NCBI GenBank assembly: GCA_038145175.1
Contig: JAYQPE010000005.1
Location: forward strand, 1 to 64,000
Source of the DNA: ATZT02 sp038145175
Lineage (GTDB): Bacteria > Actinomycetota > Actinomycetes > S36-B12 > UBA5976
Reading direction: 5' to 3'
Length of the DNA stretch: 64,000 nucleotides
A program made the position numbers and the translations under genes. Of the stretch, positions 8,295 through 16,610 are shown piece after piece (the first letter of the stretch is position 1; the number at the start of each line of letters is the position of its first letter). Under the pieces are notes generated by a model. That model was not told the DNA's origin. It ran no database searches and saw only the letters and a program-made list of their open reading frames with translations.

Positions 8295-8756
8295 ATGGAA
8301 AAAATTGATCGAGCAAGAATGTCCGAAATTCACGAAGCACACAGAATTCACATCAGAGCTACCGCTTTGATGGTGTTTATTATTTACTGGTTAATCATTT
8401 TTACATATCCAAGTTTTTTTATTTTTCGACCAAGTGAAGAAACTGAAATTCTTAGAGAAATATCATTATGGCTTTGTTTAGTTGGATGGTTATTGGCTGC
8501 TATCGCAACTCCAATCCTGTTATTTGCTGCATCATCAGGAAATAAATTCTCCTTAAAACTAATTCCGATCACAGCAATGTGGTGGCCCGCCTCCCTTATT
8601 TTCTCTCAATTAACCGTAGTTTATTTAACTGGTGAAAGCTATGTTGATTATTTAGTCGAATATCCTATTTTTTTGATTAGCGATATCGCTATTCCTGCGT
8701 TGGTGTTGTGGAAGTGGAGTCAATTAAAGGAATCAATTAATTTAAATCTGGAATGA
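8295..8756 (+). CDS. Four-helix membrane protein of unknown function
   Basis: I do not recognise this 153-residue protein. It has a short charged N-terminus and four hydrophobic segments at about 22-45, 58-82, 88-112 and 120-142, with small loops between them and a short cytoplasmic-looking tail. No catalytic or metal-binding motif is visible. It lies 43 bases after the XRE regulator and 11 bases before the collagen-like gene, on the same strand, so the three may form one accessory unit. A role in exporting or anchoring its neighbour, or a toxin-like role opposite the XRE protein, are guesses without direct support. Confidence 0.75.
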   Translation: MEKIDRARMSEIHEAHRIHIRATALMVFIIYWLIIFTYPSFFIFRPSEETEILREISLWLCLVGWLLAAIATPILLFAASSGNKFSLKLIPITAMWWPASLIFSQLTVVYLTGESYVDYLVEYPIFLISDIAIPALVLWKWSQLKESINLNLE

Positions 8757-8767
8757 CAGATTAAATA

Positions 8768-9781
8768 ATGGCAAAACACGGTCCAAAAATAAAGTTCCAT
8801 GTCATAAAAAATATTGTTAAATTTACCGCAGTTATATCAGGATTAGGTATCGCAATTTTTATTTTGTCGTATGCATTTGGTTTAAATAATTTGTTATCCA
8901 TCGAATCGTCTTACACAAAATCAGAAGGATCAGATTTTTCTATAACCGAAGATATTTCAACCGTCACTCCACCATCACCGGTTGGTCCAGTTGGTAAAAC
9001 GGGTAAACAAGGCTTAACTGGTCCTATTGGCCCAATTGGTCCGACAGGACCGACTGGTTCCACTGGAAGTCAAGGTGCAACTGGAAGTACTGGACCAGCT
9101 GGTCCAACTGGTAATCAAGGTGCAACTGGTGCAACCGGAAGTACTGGATTAACAGGAAGTCCAGGTGAAGTTGGAGCAACTGGTGCAATAGGTCCAACTG
9201 GACCACAAGGTCCTGTTGGACCGCAAGGACTTACTGGAACACCTGGAGAAAAAGGTGACAAAGGTGAAAAGGGAGAGAAAGGCGATCCCGGAATTACTAC
9301 CTTTGGTTACAGAGGATCTTTTTTTGATACCACAACACAACAACATTCAAACATTAATTCACCTAAAGCAATGGAATTAAATTCAACAAGTGCTTCTGAA
9401 ACTAATGGAATTTCCATTAGTAATAATGATTCTGGTAGACCAACTAGAATAACTGTGGCAAATTCTGGAACTTACAATTTACAATTTTCCGCTCAATTAG
9501 CGAGAGTTTCCGGCCATAAAGGAACGACTACTGCCGAAATCTGGATTAAAAAAATGAATTCAAACGTTGACTTTACTAATACAAAAATCACTTTGTCTGG
9601 AGACGAAGACGCTGCAAAAGAAGTAGCTGCCTGGAATTTCTTGGTTTATTTAGAAGCTAATCAATTTGTTGAGTTAATGTGGACTGTTGATGATCTAAGA
9701 ATGCAAATGCCCACAATTACAACTGGATTAAATGGACCAAGTATTCCATCCTTAATTGTTACTATGACTCAAGTTGGCTAA
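8768..9781 (+). CDS. Membrane-anchored collagen-like surface protein
   Basis: This 337-residue protein has the plan of a bacterial collagen stalk. A basic N-terminus and one hydrophobic segment at about 17-45 form a signal anchor. An uninterrupted Gly-X-Y run with Gly at every third position from 73 to 175 (35 glycines) follows. The first part is rich in G-P-T, G-A-T and G-S-T triplets; the end is charged (GEKGDKGEKGEKGDPG), which often stabilises trimers. The C-terminal 160 residues look like a beta-rich head similar in layout to C1q/TNF-like or phage-fibre heads, but I cannot name the fold. Likely trimeric and extracellular. It ends in a 4-base convergent overlap with ffh. Confidence 0.85.
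   Translation: MAKHGPKIKFHVIKNIVKFTAVISGLGIAIFILSYAFGLNNLLSIESSYTKSEGSDFSITEDISTVTPPSPVGPVGKTGKQGLTGPIGPIGPTGPTGSTGSQGATGSTGPAGPTGNQGATGATGSTGLTGSPGEVGATGAIGPTGPQGPVGPQGLTGTPGEKGDKGEKGEKGDPGITTFGYRGSFFDTTTQQHSNINSPKAMELNSTSASETNGISISNNDSGRPTRITVANSGTYNLQFSAQLARVSGHKGTTTAEIWIKKMNSNVDFTNTKITLSGDEDAAKEVAAWNFLVYLEANQFVELMWTVDDLRMQMPTITTGLNGPSIPSLIVTMTQVG
8978..9292 (+). repeat. Gly-X-Y coding repeat (collagen-like stalk)
   Basis: A 9-base-period coding repeat encodes uninterrupted Gly-X-Y triplets. Units such as GGTCCAACTGGA and GGTGCAACTGGA recur. The 35 consecutive glycine positions would give a rod of roughly 100 residues per chain. The repeats are imperfect at the DNA level but similar enough to allow slippage. 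Confidence 0.85.
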
Positions 9782-11244
9782 AGGTTAAATCCAGATCCCA
9801 TTTGATCTTCTTGGTTAACTTTAATTCCCTTTTCTTCTAAAGCCCGTTTAGCAGGATTACCACTTCGTCTGGCACCTTTACCTGGTTTTTGCTTCTTTTG
9901 TTGTTTAACAAATGTTGGACCACCAAAACCAGGAATTCCTCCCCCAGTTTGGGCTCGTTTCATCATTTTCTGAGCTTCTTGGAATCTATTAATTAACGAA
10001 TTTATATCTTTAACTTCCACACCTGAACCTTGAGCTATTTTTACTTTTCGTTCCGCGCTAATTGATTTAGGATTTTGTCTTTCATCTGGTTTCATGGATT
10101 GAATTATGGCTTCTATTTTTGTGACTTCTCTATCATCAAAATTTTCAATTTGTTTTTTTGCTTGGGCCATTCCAGGAAGCATCCCCAGCATTTTTGACAT
10201 TGATCCCATTTTTTTAATTGATTGAAGTTGTTCCAGAAAGTCATCTAATGTAAATGATTCACCACTGGTTAATTTGGCTTCAAATCTTTCACGTTGTTCA
10301 ACATTGAACGCTTCTTCAGCTTTTTCAATTAAAGTTAAAACGTCTCCCATATCAAGAATTCGATTTGCAAGTCTTTCTGGATAAAAAATGTCGAAATCAT
10401 CTAATTTTTCGCCATTGGAAGCAAACATCACTGGTTTTCCAGTGATGGCTCTTAAAGAAAGGGCTGCTCCACCTCGGGCATCACCATCAAGTTTGGTTAA
10501 AACAATGCCATCAAAACCAACTTTGTCTAAAAAGTTTTGTGCTGTTACTACAGAATCTTGACCAATCATGGAATCAATCACTAATAAAGTTTCTTGAGGA
10601 TTTACTGCTTTTCTTATTTGTTGAGCTTGCTTTGTTAATTCATCATCTATAGCTAGACGACCTGCGGTATCAATAATGACAAAGTCGTGCAAGTTTTTAG
10701 TCGCAAAGTTAAGTGATTCTTTTGATACAAAAACTGGATCTCCAACTCCATTGCCAGGTTCTGGAGCAAATACTTGAACTCCTGCTTGTTGACCAACGAT
10801 TTTTAATTGATCTACTGCATTGGGTCTTTGTAAATCTGCTGCAACTAGTAAAGGAGTGTGGCCATTTTTTACTAAATGTTTGGCCAATTTGGCAGCTAAT
10901 GTAGTTTTACCAGCACCTTGTAAACCTAAAAGCATTAGAACTGTTGGACCTGATTTTGCAAATACTAATCTTCTTGCATCACCACCTAAAATATTTACTA
11001 TTTCTTGATGAACAATTTTTATAACTTGTTGTGCTGGGTTTAAAGATTGTGAAACTTCAGAACCTAAAGATTTAACTTTAATTTTTGCACAGAAATCATT
11101 TGCCACACTTAAAGCCACATCTGCCTCTAAAAGTGCAGTTCTTATCTCCTTAACTGTGTCTTCAATATCCTTGTCAGATAAACGTCCTTTGGTGCGTAAT
11201 GACTTGAAAGTTGAATTTAGGCGATCAGATAGTTGTTGGAACAT
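9778..11244 (-). CDS. ffh: Signal recognition particle GTPase Ffh
   Basis: Ffh binds signal sequences emerging from the ribosome and, with SRP RNA and FtsY, delivers them to the membrane. I place the start at the ATG giving MFQQLSDRLNSTF (488 residues), not the in-frame codon six residues upstream, because it matches the family N-terminus. It carries the N domain, the P-loop GLQGAGKTT (about 107), DTAGRL (about 190), TKLDGDARGG (about 245), and a Met-rich M domain (about 300-430) with a Gly/Lys-rich tail. It overlaps the 3' end of glnD by 20 bases and shares the amtB-glnK-glnD transcription direction. Confidence 0.96.
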   Translation of the reverse strand: MFQQLSDRLNSTFKSLRTKGRLSDKDIEDTVKEIRTALLEADVALSVANDFCAKIKVKSLGSEVSQSLNPAQQVIKIVHQEIVNILGGDARRLVFAKSGPTVLMLLGLQGAGKTTLAAKLAKHLVKNGHTPLLVAADLQRPNAVDQLKIVGQQAGVQVFAPEPGNGVGDPVFVSKESLNFATKNLHDFVIIDTAGRLAIDDELTKQAQQIRKAVNPQETLLVIDSMIGQDSVVTAQNFLDKVGFDGIVLTKLDGDARGGAALSLRAITGKPVMFASNGEKLDDFDIFYPERLANRILDMGDVLTLIEKAEEAFNVEQRERFEAKLTSGESFTLDDFLEQLQSIKKMGSMSKMLGMLPGMAQAKKQIENFDDREVTKIEAIIQSMKPDERQNPKSISAERKVKIAQGSGVEVKDINSLINRFQEAQKMMKRAQTGGGIPGFGGPTFVKQQKKQKPGKGARRSGNPAKRALEEKGIKVNQEDQMGSGFNL

Positions 11245-13528
11245 GATTGCAAGCGTAGTCAAGGACTCTAATCAAACTTGCCATACGCTCTTGACTTAAT
11301 ACATGACCAGAAGGTTCCCTTATGTAAAAGACATCCACTACTTCAGAACCCAAAGTTTCGACTATGGCTGCATGTATATCTATGCCACATTTGGCTATTT
11401 CATTTGCAATTTTACTCAAAAAACCAGGCTCATCGTGAGCTCTTACTTCAATTACAGAGGATGTAGAACTAACATTTTTTAATTCGATGATTTTAGCTTT
11501 GGCTGTATTAACTGGTTTTGGCAAATACTCGGCTCTTGCTTTCAGCTTTTCCGCAAGATTGATATTTCCTCTTAGGGCAAGATTTAAGGTTTGAGAAATT
11601 TGTGAAATTGAAACAGGATCTCCAAATAATGAATTAACTCTCCAAGTAGTCACCGCTTTTTTACCGATAGTTTCAGTTCTAGCACTTCTAACTAATAATT
11701 TTTCTAAAGATAAAACACCTGCAATAAGTCCAAGTAATCCAGTTTGGTCATCTGTAACTATTGTTAAAGAAATTCCATCCGATATTTCTTTCATCTCTAA
11801 AACAAGATCGTCTTGCCTATTTACTAAATCTTGTTTTTCTTTACTTAGATGAGGATTAATTTCAATTTTTACTCCCCTGATTTTATCTCTGACTTTTTCT
11901 ACCAATTCTTTAATTAATTGTTGTCTCCATTCACTACTTGCTAAAGGTCCTGTTGCATACATATCAGCAAGGGTTAGGTAATAAAGAAGATCTAAAAAAG
12001 CCTCATTTTCTACAATATTTGCCACACTGGTAATTGTTAAAGGATCCTCGAGATCTCTTTTAGTAGCAATTTCTGGCAAAAGTAAATGGTGTTGAATAAG
12101 TTTTACTAATACTTCTACATCCTCTGTGTTAAATCCTAAATTTGGTGCAAGATTTTGCATAATTTCTCCACCTTCAAAAGAATGATCTTTATCTCCTCCT
12201 TTTCCAATATCGTGAAAAAAAGATCCCACAAGTAATAAATCTGGTCGGGAAACTTCTCTTGTGTAATTAGTTGCATAAATTGCAGTTTCTAATAAATGGC
12301 GATCTACTGTAAAAGAATGAATTTGGCTATTTTGAGGACATCCCCTAACTCGATTCCAAATAGGAAACCAATTATCAATTATTCCTGCAAAATCTAAAGA
12401 TTCCCAAGTAGAAATTAAATGTCTGCCAGATCCTAGAAGCGAAATAAATGCATCTTTTGCTTCTTGATTCCAAGGATTTACTAAAGGTTTTGCTTCACTC
12501 TTAATTCTTTCAAGTGTGTGCTCTGCAATAAATAAACCAGCTTGAGAACTTGCAGCAGCAAGTCTTAACCCTAATGAATCATCGATTGATATTTTTACAT
12601 CTTTAGCAAGGACTACCTCATCATTTTGAATAACCGCACCATCTACAAGTGGTTTTCTTGACTCGGTTTTTAATCTTTTTATTAAACCAGTTTTTGCAAT
12701 TAAAGAATTAATTTGATGCCATATAACATCACTATGATGGGCAATGATTCTTCCTGAATATGAAACTTTTCTAATAAGTTGATCAGCATTTTCGTAATCC
12801 AGTTTTTGGGCAACACTTAGTTGCTCTTGTCTAATTAATTTGTCACTTGGTTTGTCTAAAACGCTATGTAGTGAATCTCTCACATCTTGAATTACTTGAC
12901 TATTTTCTTCCAAAATAGATTTAGGAATATCTATTTTCCAACTTGCAGCAACTGCACGAAGAATTGTGATATCTCTTAAGCCTCCATAAGATTCCTTTAA
13001 ATCTGGCTCAATTAATTGAGAAAGCTCTCCTTGTTTTTCTTTTCTATCCTTAACTTGCTCGAATAATTCTTTTAGTCTTTTATCAGCAAATGCCCGCCAA
13101 TCTTGCAAAACCATGGAACTTATTTGTTGTTCGAAATCTTTATTTCCAGCAATAGTTCTTGCATCTAACCAGCCCAAAACCACAGCTAAATCTATTGAAG
13201 CCATATTTCTAACTTGAGATGGAGTTCTTACTGAATGATCTAATTTGATACCTAAATCCCAAATCGGATACCAAAGTTTTTCAGCGATCTGATCTATTCT
13301 GTAATCTTTTTCATGCACTAAAACTAAATCAAAATCCGAACCAAGAGTTAAATCTTGCCTACCATTTGCTCCAACGCCAACTAATGCAACTTTGTCAAAA
13401 TCTTCCTTCTTTACTGCGTTATTGAATAACTTAGTTAAGTATTTATCTGTAATTTGTGATAATTGCAAACGGCGTGCTGCTCCTATTGGAGCAGCACGTA
13501 ATGCTTGTCTTTCTTCTAAATAGTTCAC
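11225..13528 (-). CDS. glnD: PII nucleotidyltransferase / nucleotidyl-removing enzyme GlnD
   Basis: GlnD senses glutamine and modifies the PII protein; in actinobacteria it acts as an adenylyltransferase on GlnK. The 767-residue protein has the nucleotidyltransferase motif GSDFDL at 63-68, an HD domain (HDIGKG near 440) for demodification, and two ACT domains in the last 170 residues. The GTG start overlaps the glnK stop by one base (TAGTG), giving tight coupling. An 11-bp perfect GC-rich hairpin covers codons about 11-19. The order amtB-glnK-glnD-ffh is the common actinobacterial one. Confidence 0.95.
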   Translation of the reverse strand: MNYLEERQALRAAPIGAARRLQLSQITDKYLTKLFNNAVKKEDFDKVALVGVGANGRQDLTLGSDFDLVLVHEKDYRIDQIAEKLWYPIWDLGIKLDHSVRTPSQVRNMASIDLAVVLGWLDARTIAGNKDFEQQISSMVLQDWRAFADKRLKELFEQVKDRKEKQGELSQLIEPDLKESYGGLRDITILRAVAASWKIDIPKSILEENSQVIQDVRDSLHSVLDKPSDKLIRQEQLSVAQKLDYENADQLIRKVSYSGRIIAHHSDVIWHQINSLIAKTGLIKRLKTESRKPLVDGAVIQNDEVVLAKDVKISIDDSLGLRLAAASSQAGLFIAEHTLERIKSEAKPLVNPWNQEAKDAFISLLGSGRHLISTWESLDFAGIIDNWFPIWNRVRGCPQNSQIHSFTVDRHLLETAIYATNYTREVSRPDLLLVGSFFHDIGKGGDKDHSFEGGEIMQNLAPNLGFNTEDVEVLVKLIQHHLLLPEIATKRDLEDPLTITSVANIVENEAFLDLLYYLTLADMYATGPLASSEWRQQLIKELVEKVRDKIRGVKIEINPHLSKEKQDLVNRQDDLVLEMKEISDGISLTIVTDDQTGLLGLIAGVLSLEKLLVRSARTETIGKKAVTTWRVNSLFGDPVSISQISQTLNLALRGNINLAEKLKARAEYLPKPVNTAKAKIIELKNVSSTSSVIEVRAHDEPGFLSKIANEIAKCGIDIHAAIVETLGSEVVDVFYIREPSGHVLSQERMASLIRVLDYACNHVPTTI
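13473..13498 (-). promoter_or_regulatory. Perfect 11-bp hairpin inside the start of glnD
   Basis: CGTGCTGCTCC and GGAGCAGCACG form a perfect 11-bp stem with a 4-base loop. It sits 30-55 bases downstream of the glnD start and is much richer in GC than its surroundings. No U-run follows on the minus strand. It encodes part of RAAPIGAARR. It could stabilise the amtB-glnK message or reduce transcription or translation into glnD and ffh. Confidence 0.5.
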
Positions 13529-13866
13529 TAAACAGCTTCGGAGCCGTGTTCACCTGTTCTTACTCTTACAACATCTTCAACAGGTATAACCCAAACTTTT
13601 CCATCGCCAATTTTTCCAGTCTTTGCTGCATTGACAATTGCATCAACTACTTTCGAAACATCAGAATCGTTTACTAAAGCTTCGATTCTGACTTTCGGTA
13701 CTAAATCAACGGTGTACTCAGCGCCACGATAAACCTCAACATGGCCACCTTGTCTTCCATAGCCAGCAGCATCTGACACAGTCATTCCTTTTATGCCTTG
13801 TGCTTGTAACGCTGCTTTTACATCTTCTACTTTGAAAGGTTTTACTATCGCAGTTACTAATTTCAT
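13528..13866 (-). CDS. glnK: Nitrogen regulatory protein PII (GlnK)
   Basis: This is a 112-residue trimeric PII signal protein. It has KLVTAIVKPFK at the N-terminus and a T-loop whose Tyr51 (EVYRGAEYTVDLVPK) is the modified residue. The C-terminal signature GKIGDGKVWVIPVE is also present. It binds ATP/ADP and 2-oxoglutarate and blocks AmtB when nitrogen is plentiful. The start overlaps the amtB stop (ATGA) and its stop overlaps the glnD start, so sensor, transporter and modifying enzyme are co-translated. The name glnK rather than glnB follows from linkage to amtB. Confidence 0.96.
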   Translation of the reverse strand: MKLVTAIVKPFKVEDVKAALQAQGIKGMTVSDAAGYGRQGGHVEVYRGAEYTVDLVPKVRIEALVNDSDVSKVVDAIVNAAKTGKIGDGKVWVIPVEDVVRVRTGEHGSEAV

Positions 13867-15191
13867 GCACTTACTCCTTTGCTTGAACCTTTAGAACTAT
13901 CAACCAAGTCGTAAGCAGTTTCTGCTTGCAACGCGATGTCAACACCTTCTAATTCTTCATCTTTTGAAACTCTAAAGCCAAGAGTTGACGACAAAATTTT
14001 AGCAATTAGATAGGTAACGACAAAAGAAAAAATCATGACGATTAAAGCTGCTTCAATTTGAATTACTAATTGACTAACTCCACCGCCATAAAATAATCCA
14101 TTAACGCTTAGTTCGTTGACTTTTGTTGTGCCAAAGAGTCCTATAAGTATCGTGCCAACCAATCCACCTACTAAATGCACACCAACTACATCTAGTGAGT
14201 CGTCATAGCCAAAACGATATTTAAGCCCAACAGCCAAAGCTGTAATTGCTCCTGCGATTAGACCGATAAGTAAAGCACCAAATGTGTCAACAAAAGCACA
14301 AGCTGGTGTGATTGCAACAAGTCCTGCCACAATTCCAGAAGCAGCACCTAATGAAGTTGCATGACCATCACGCAATCTTTCAATAAGTAACCAACCTGCA
14401 ACAGATGCACAAGTTGCACTAAATGTGTTAACAAATGCAACTGCAGCTAATCCGTTTGCACCAAGGGATGATCCGGCATTAAAACCAAACCAGCCAAACC
14501 ACAGCAAACTTGCACCAATCATTACTAGTGGAAGATTTGATGGTCGAAGAAGCATTTTTCCAAAACCAATTCTTTTTCCTAATACAATTGCAAGTGCTAA
14601 ACCTGCAGCCCCAGCATTGATATGCACAGCTGTTCCTCCAGCAAAATCAAGTGCTTTTAATTTTGTGGCAATAAATCCACCACCATTTGCTTCTTGATCA
14701 CCAAAATAAAACACTGCACGAGCAACAGGCAAATAAACAATTGTTACCCAAATTGCTGAAAAAACTAACCAAGTTCCAAATCTGGCACGATCGGCAATTG
14801 CGCCAGAAATAAGTGCAACTGTAATCACTGCAAACATTGCTTGGAAAGCAATAAATGCTCCTGCAGGAATTGGATAATACGCTCCATTAATCGCTAGAGC
14901 TGAAGTGTTTAACAAGCCATTTAATCCAAAATAAGTTCCTGGATTTCCTAAGAAACTTCCAGAATCTAATGCTGGGCCAAAAGCTAATGAGTAACCATAA
15001 GTCACCCAAATAATTCCTACGACAAATAGTGCACCAAATGACATCATCATCATGTTCAATGTTGATTTGGCACGAACCATTCCGCCATAAAAGAGTGCTA
15101 AACCAGGCACAGTCATCAGTAGGACTAGAGCTGCGCTGATTAACACCCAAGCAGTATCTCCTGCACTAATTTCAGGCATTAATAAATTCAC
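13863..15191 (-). CDS. amtB: Ammonium transporter AmtB
   Basis: This 442-residue Amt/Rh-family channel has about eleven hydrophobic helices. The paired pore histidines are in AVHINAGAAG (about residue 190) and GVHLVGGLVG (about residue 335). The C-terminal tail that contacts GlnK is present. The open frame begins at GTG (15191); an ATG four codons in (MPEISAGDTAW) is an alternative start, and the AAAGGA upstream does not settle it because it is too close to the first and rather far from the second. It heads amtB-glnK-glnD(-ffh). The 154-base divergent gap to the TSUP gene must hold its promoter; I found no convincing GlnR or AmtR box. Confidence 0.95.
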   Translation of the reverse strand: MNLLMPEISAGDTAWVLISAALVLLMTVPGLALFYGGMVRAKSTLNMMMMSFGALFVVGIIWVTYGYSLAFGPALDSGSFLGNPGTYFGLNGLLNTSALAINGAYYPIPAGAFIAFQAMFAVITVALISGAIADRARFGTWLVFSAIWVTIVYLPVARAVFYFGDQEANGGGFIATKLKALDFAGGTAVHINAGAAGLALAIVLGKRIGFGKMLLRPSNLPLVMIGASLLWFGWFGFNAGSSLGANGLAAVAFVNTFSATCASVAGWLLIERLRDGHATSLGAASGIVAGLVAITPACAFVDTFGALLIGLIAGAITALAVGLKYRFGYDDSLDVVGVHLVGGLVGTILIGLFGTTKVNELSVNGLFYGGGVSQLVIQIEAALIVMIFSFVVTYLIAKILSSTLGFRVSKDEELEGVDIALQAETAYDLVDSSKGSSKGVSA

Positions 15192-15345
15192 ATCCTTTGT
15201 GGGATTTGAGTTGTTGATTTCCTATACAAAACGCGCCATTGCGTGAAGGAATATATGAATATTGGCTGAACAAGATTTCAAAAATGGCTAAATAATGTTA
15301 CAAAGGTGTTAAATTTAATCACAATCAGAAAAATAGGGGTTAAAA

Positions 15346-16086
15346 ATGGAAATTTTAGTCTTGGGCATTGTTTCTTTTGCCGCCGGATTTATCACTCTTT
15401 ATTCCGGTTTTGGGTTAGGTACGATTCTGCTTCCTGTTTATGCCCTCTTTTTACCTTTAACTTCGGCGATATCAGCAACGGCCATAGTTCATCTTCTCAA
15501 TAATTTATTTAAATTTGGAATGGTTTATAAAAAAATAACCTGGAATATTGTGGTTCGTTTTGGAATAACGGCAAGTATTTTTTCCATTCTTGGTTCCTTA
15601 TTCCTGGTTTCACTTGCTGGACAAGAAGATTTACTTCATCAAATAATAGGTGCTCTCATTGTTTTCTTTGCTCTTTTTGAAATTCTTCCTAATTTGAGAA
15701 AAATTCAATTTTCTGAAAAATTAATTCCTTTAGGTGGAGTTTTATCAGGATTCTTTGGTGGACTTTCTGGTCATCAAGGAGCATTTAGATCCATGTTTTT
15801 ACTAAAAACTGGTTTAAATAAAGATTCATATATTGCAGATGGAGTAATAATTGCCTTAATTGTTGATATTTCCAGAATAATTGTTTATGGCTTAAGTATT
15901 TTTAGTTTAGCTTCTTTTAACCAATCTTCATCTTTAAATATGTTTATAGTGGCAGTTCTTGCATCATTTGCTGGCTCGTTTATTGCTAATAAATTCTCTA
16001 ATAAAATCACCATCAGCTTTATTAAAACTTTAGTTTCAGTGATGATGCTTGTGATCGGTTTGTTGTTAATTTTTCAAGTAATTTAA
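15346..16086 (+). CDS. TSUP-family (TauE/SafE-like) membrane transporter
   Basis: This 246-residue protein has seven or eight hydrophobic segments and the two-fold layout of the TauE/SafE family. The N-terminal FAAGFITLYSGFGLGTILLP and mid-protein GVLSGFFGGLSGHQGAFRS are the paired family signatures. Family members export sulfite, sulfoacetate or other small anions; the substrate here cannot be read from sequence. It is divergent from amtB and ends in a 4-base convergent overlap with the cupin gene. Confidence 0.85.
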   Translation: MEILVLGIVSFAAGFITLYSGFGLGTILLPVYALFLPLTSAISATAIVHLLNNLFKFGMVYKKITWNIVVRFGITASIFSILGSLFLVSLAGQEDLLHQIIGALIVFFALFEILPNLRKIQFSEKLIPLGGVLSGFFGGLSGHQGAFRSMFLLKTGLNKDSYIADGVIIALIVDISRIIVYGLSIFSLASFNQSSSLNMFIVAVLASFAGSFIANKFSNKITISFIKTLVSVMMLVIGLLLIFQVI

Positions 16087-16610
16087 TCTTTATAATCACT
16101 AGGTAATAATTTAGAAATTGTTTCTGGAACACTTAATCTTTCTAGATAATCTTTAACATTTGGATAACTATCGATTAAATCTTTGTAGTGGCCGCCTTCA
16201 AAAGAGTTTGCATTAAATCCTGGAGCCATGGTGCACCCAAATAATCCCCAATCACCTCCGGGCACAATTTCTCCTGCTTGCCAAACCCCTTTAGGAACAA
16301 CAAACTGTATTAATTCACCTTTTTTAAAATCACTGCCCAAAACAACTATTTTTGTTTCTTTATTGGGATAAAGAAGTATTAATCTAATGGGATCACCTGC
16401 ATAAAAATGCCATATTTCATCAGAAGTTAATTTATGAAAAAGTGAACAACTTCTTGGCGAATCAGAATAAAGTCCAAGAATTGCAGTTCCATCAGGTCCT
16501 TTATTTGCATTTATTGAATCACTTTCATAAGTCTTTGAAAAATAGGTTCCTTCTATGGGAAGAATAGTCATCTTAAAGTGTTCGATAACTTCTTTTGTTG
16601 AAAGTTTCAA
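16083..16610 (-). CDS. Cupin-fold DUF985 (Cupin_5) protein
   Basis: This 175-residue single-domain cupin has the DUF985 signatures SDEIWHFYAGDP (63-74), VVPKGVWQAGE and GCTMAPGFNANSFEGG. Family structures show a dimeric jelly roll with a sugar-nucleotide-epimerase-like pocket, but the biochemical role is not established. It overlaps the ftsY stop by 4 bases (ATGA), so it is probably the last gene of an smc-ftsY-cupin transcript. Confidence 0.85.
   Translation of the reverse strand: MKLSTKEVIEHFKMTILPIEGTYFSKTYESDSINANKGPDGTAILGLYSDSPRSCSLFHKLTSDEIWHFYAGDPIRLILLYPNKETKIVVLGSDFKKGELIQFVVPKGVWQAGEIVPGGDWGLFGCTMAPGFNANSFEGGHYKDLIDSYPNVKDYLERLSVPETISKLLPSDYKD

Noticed and set aside
8036..8756. 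Type II toxin-antitoxin pair made of the XRE protein and the following gene
   Set aside because: The downstream protein is a four-helix membrane protein with no RelE/HigB fold or known toxin motif; kept only as a hypothesis under the cassette finding.
8768..9781. Prophage remnant suggested by the collagen-like stalk and fibre-like head
   Set aside because: No integrase, terminase, capsid or tail gene lies nearby, and the protein has an N-terminal membrane anchor.
15192..15345. Possible GlnR or AmtR site upstream of amtB (a GTAAC followed 17 bases later by GAAAT)
   Set aside because: The middle half-site does not fit the GTNAC-n6-GAAAC pattern and the order of half-sites is wrong, so the match is no better than chance in AT-rich DNA.
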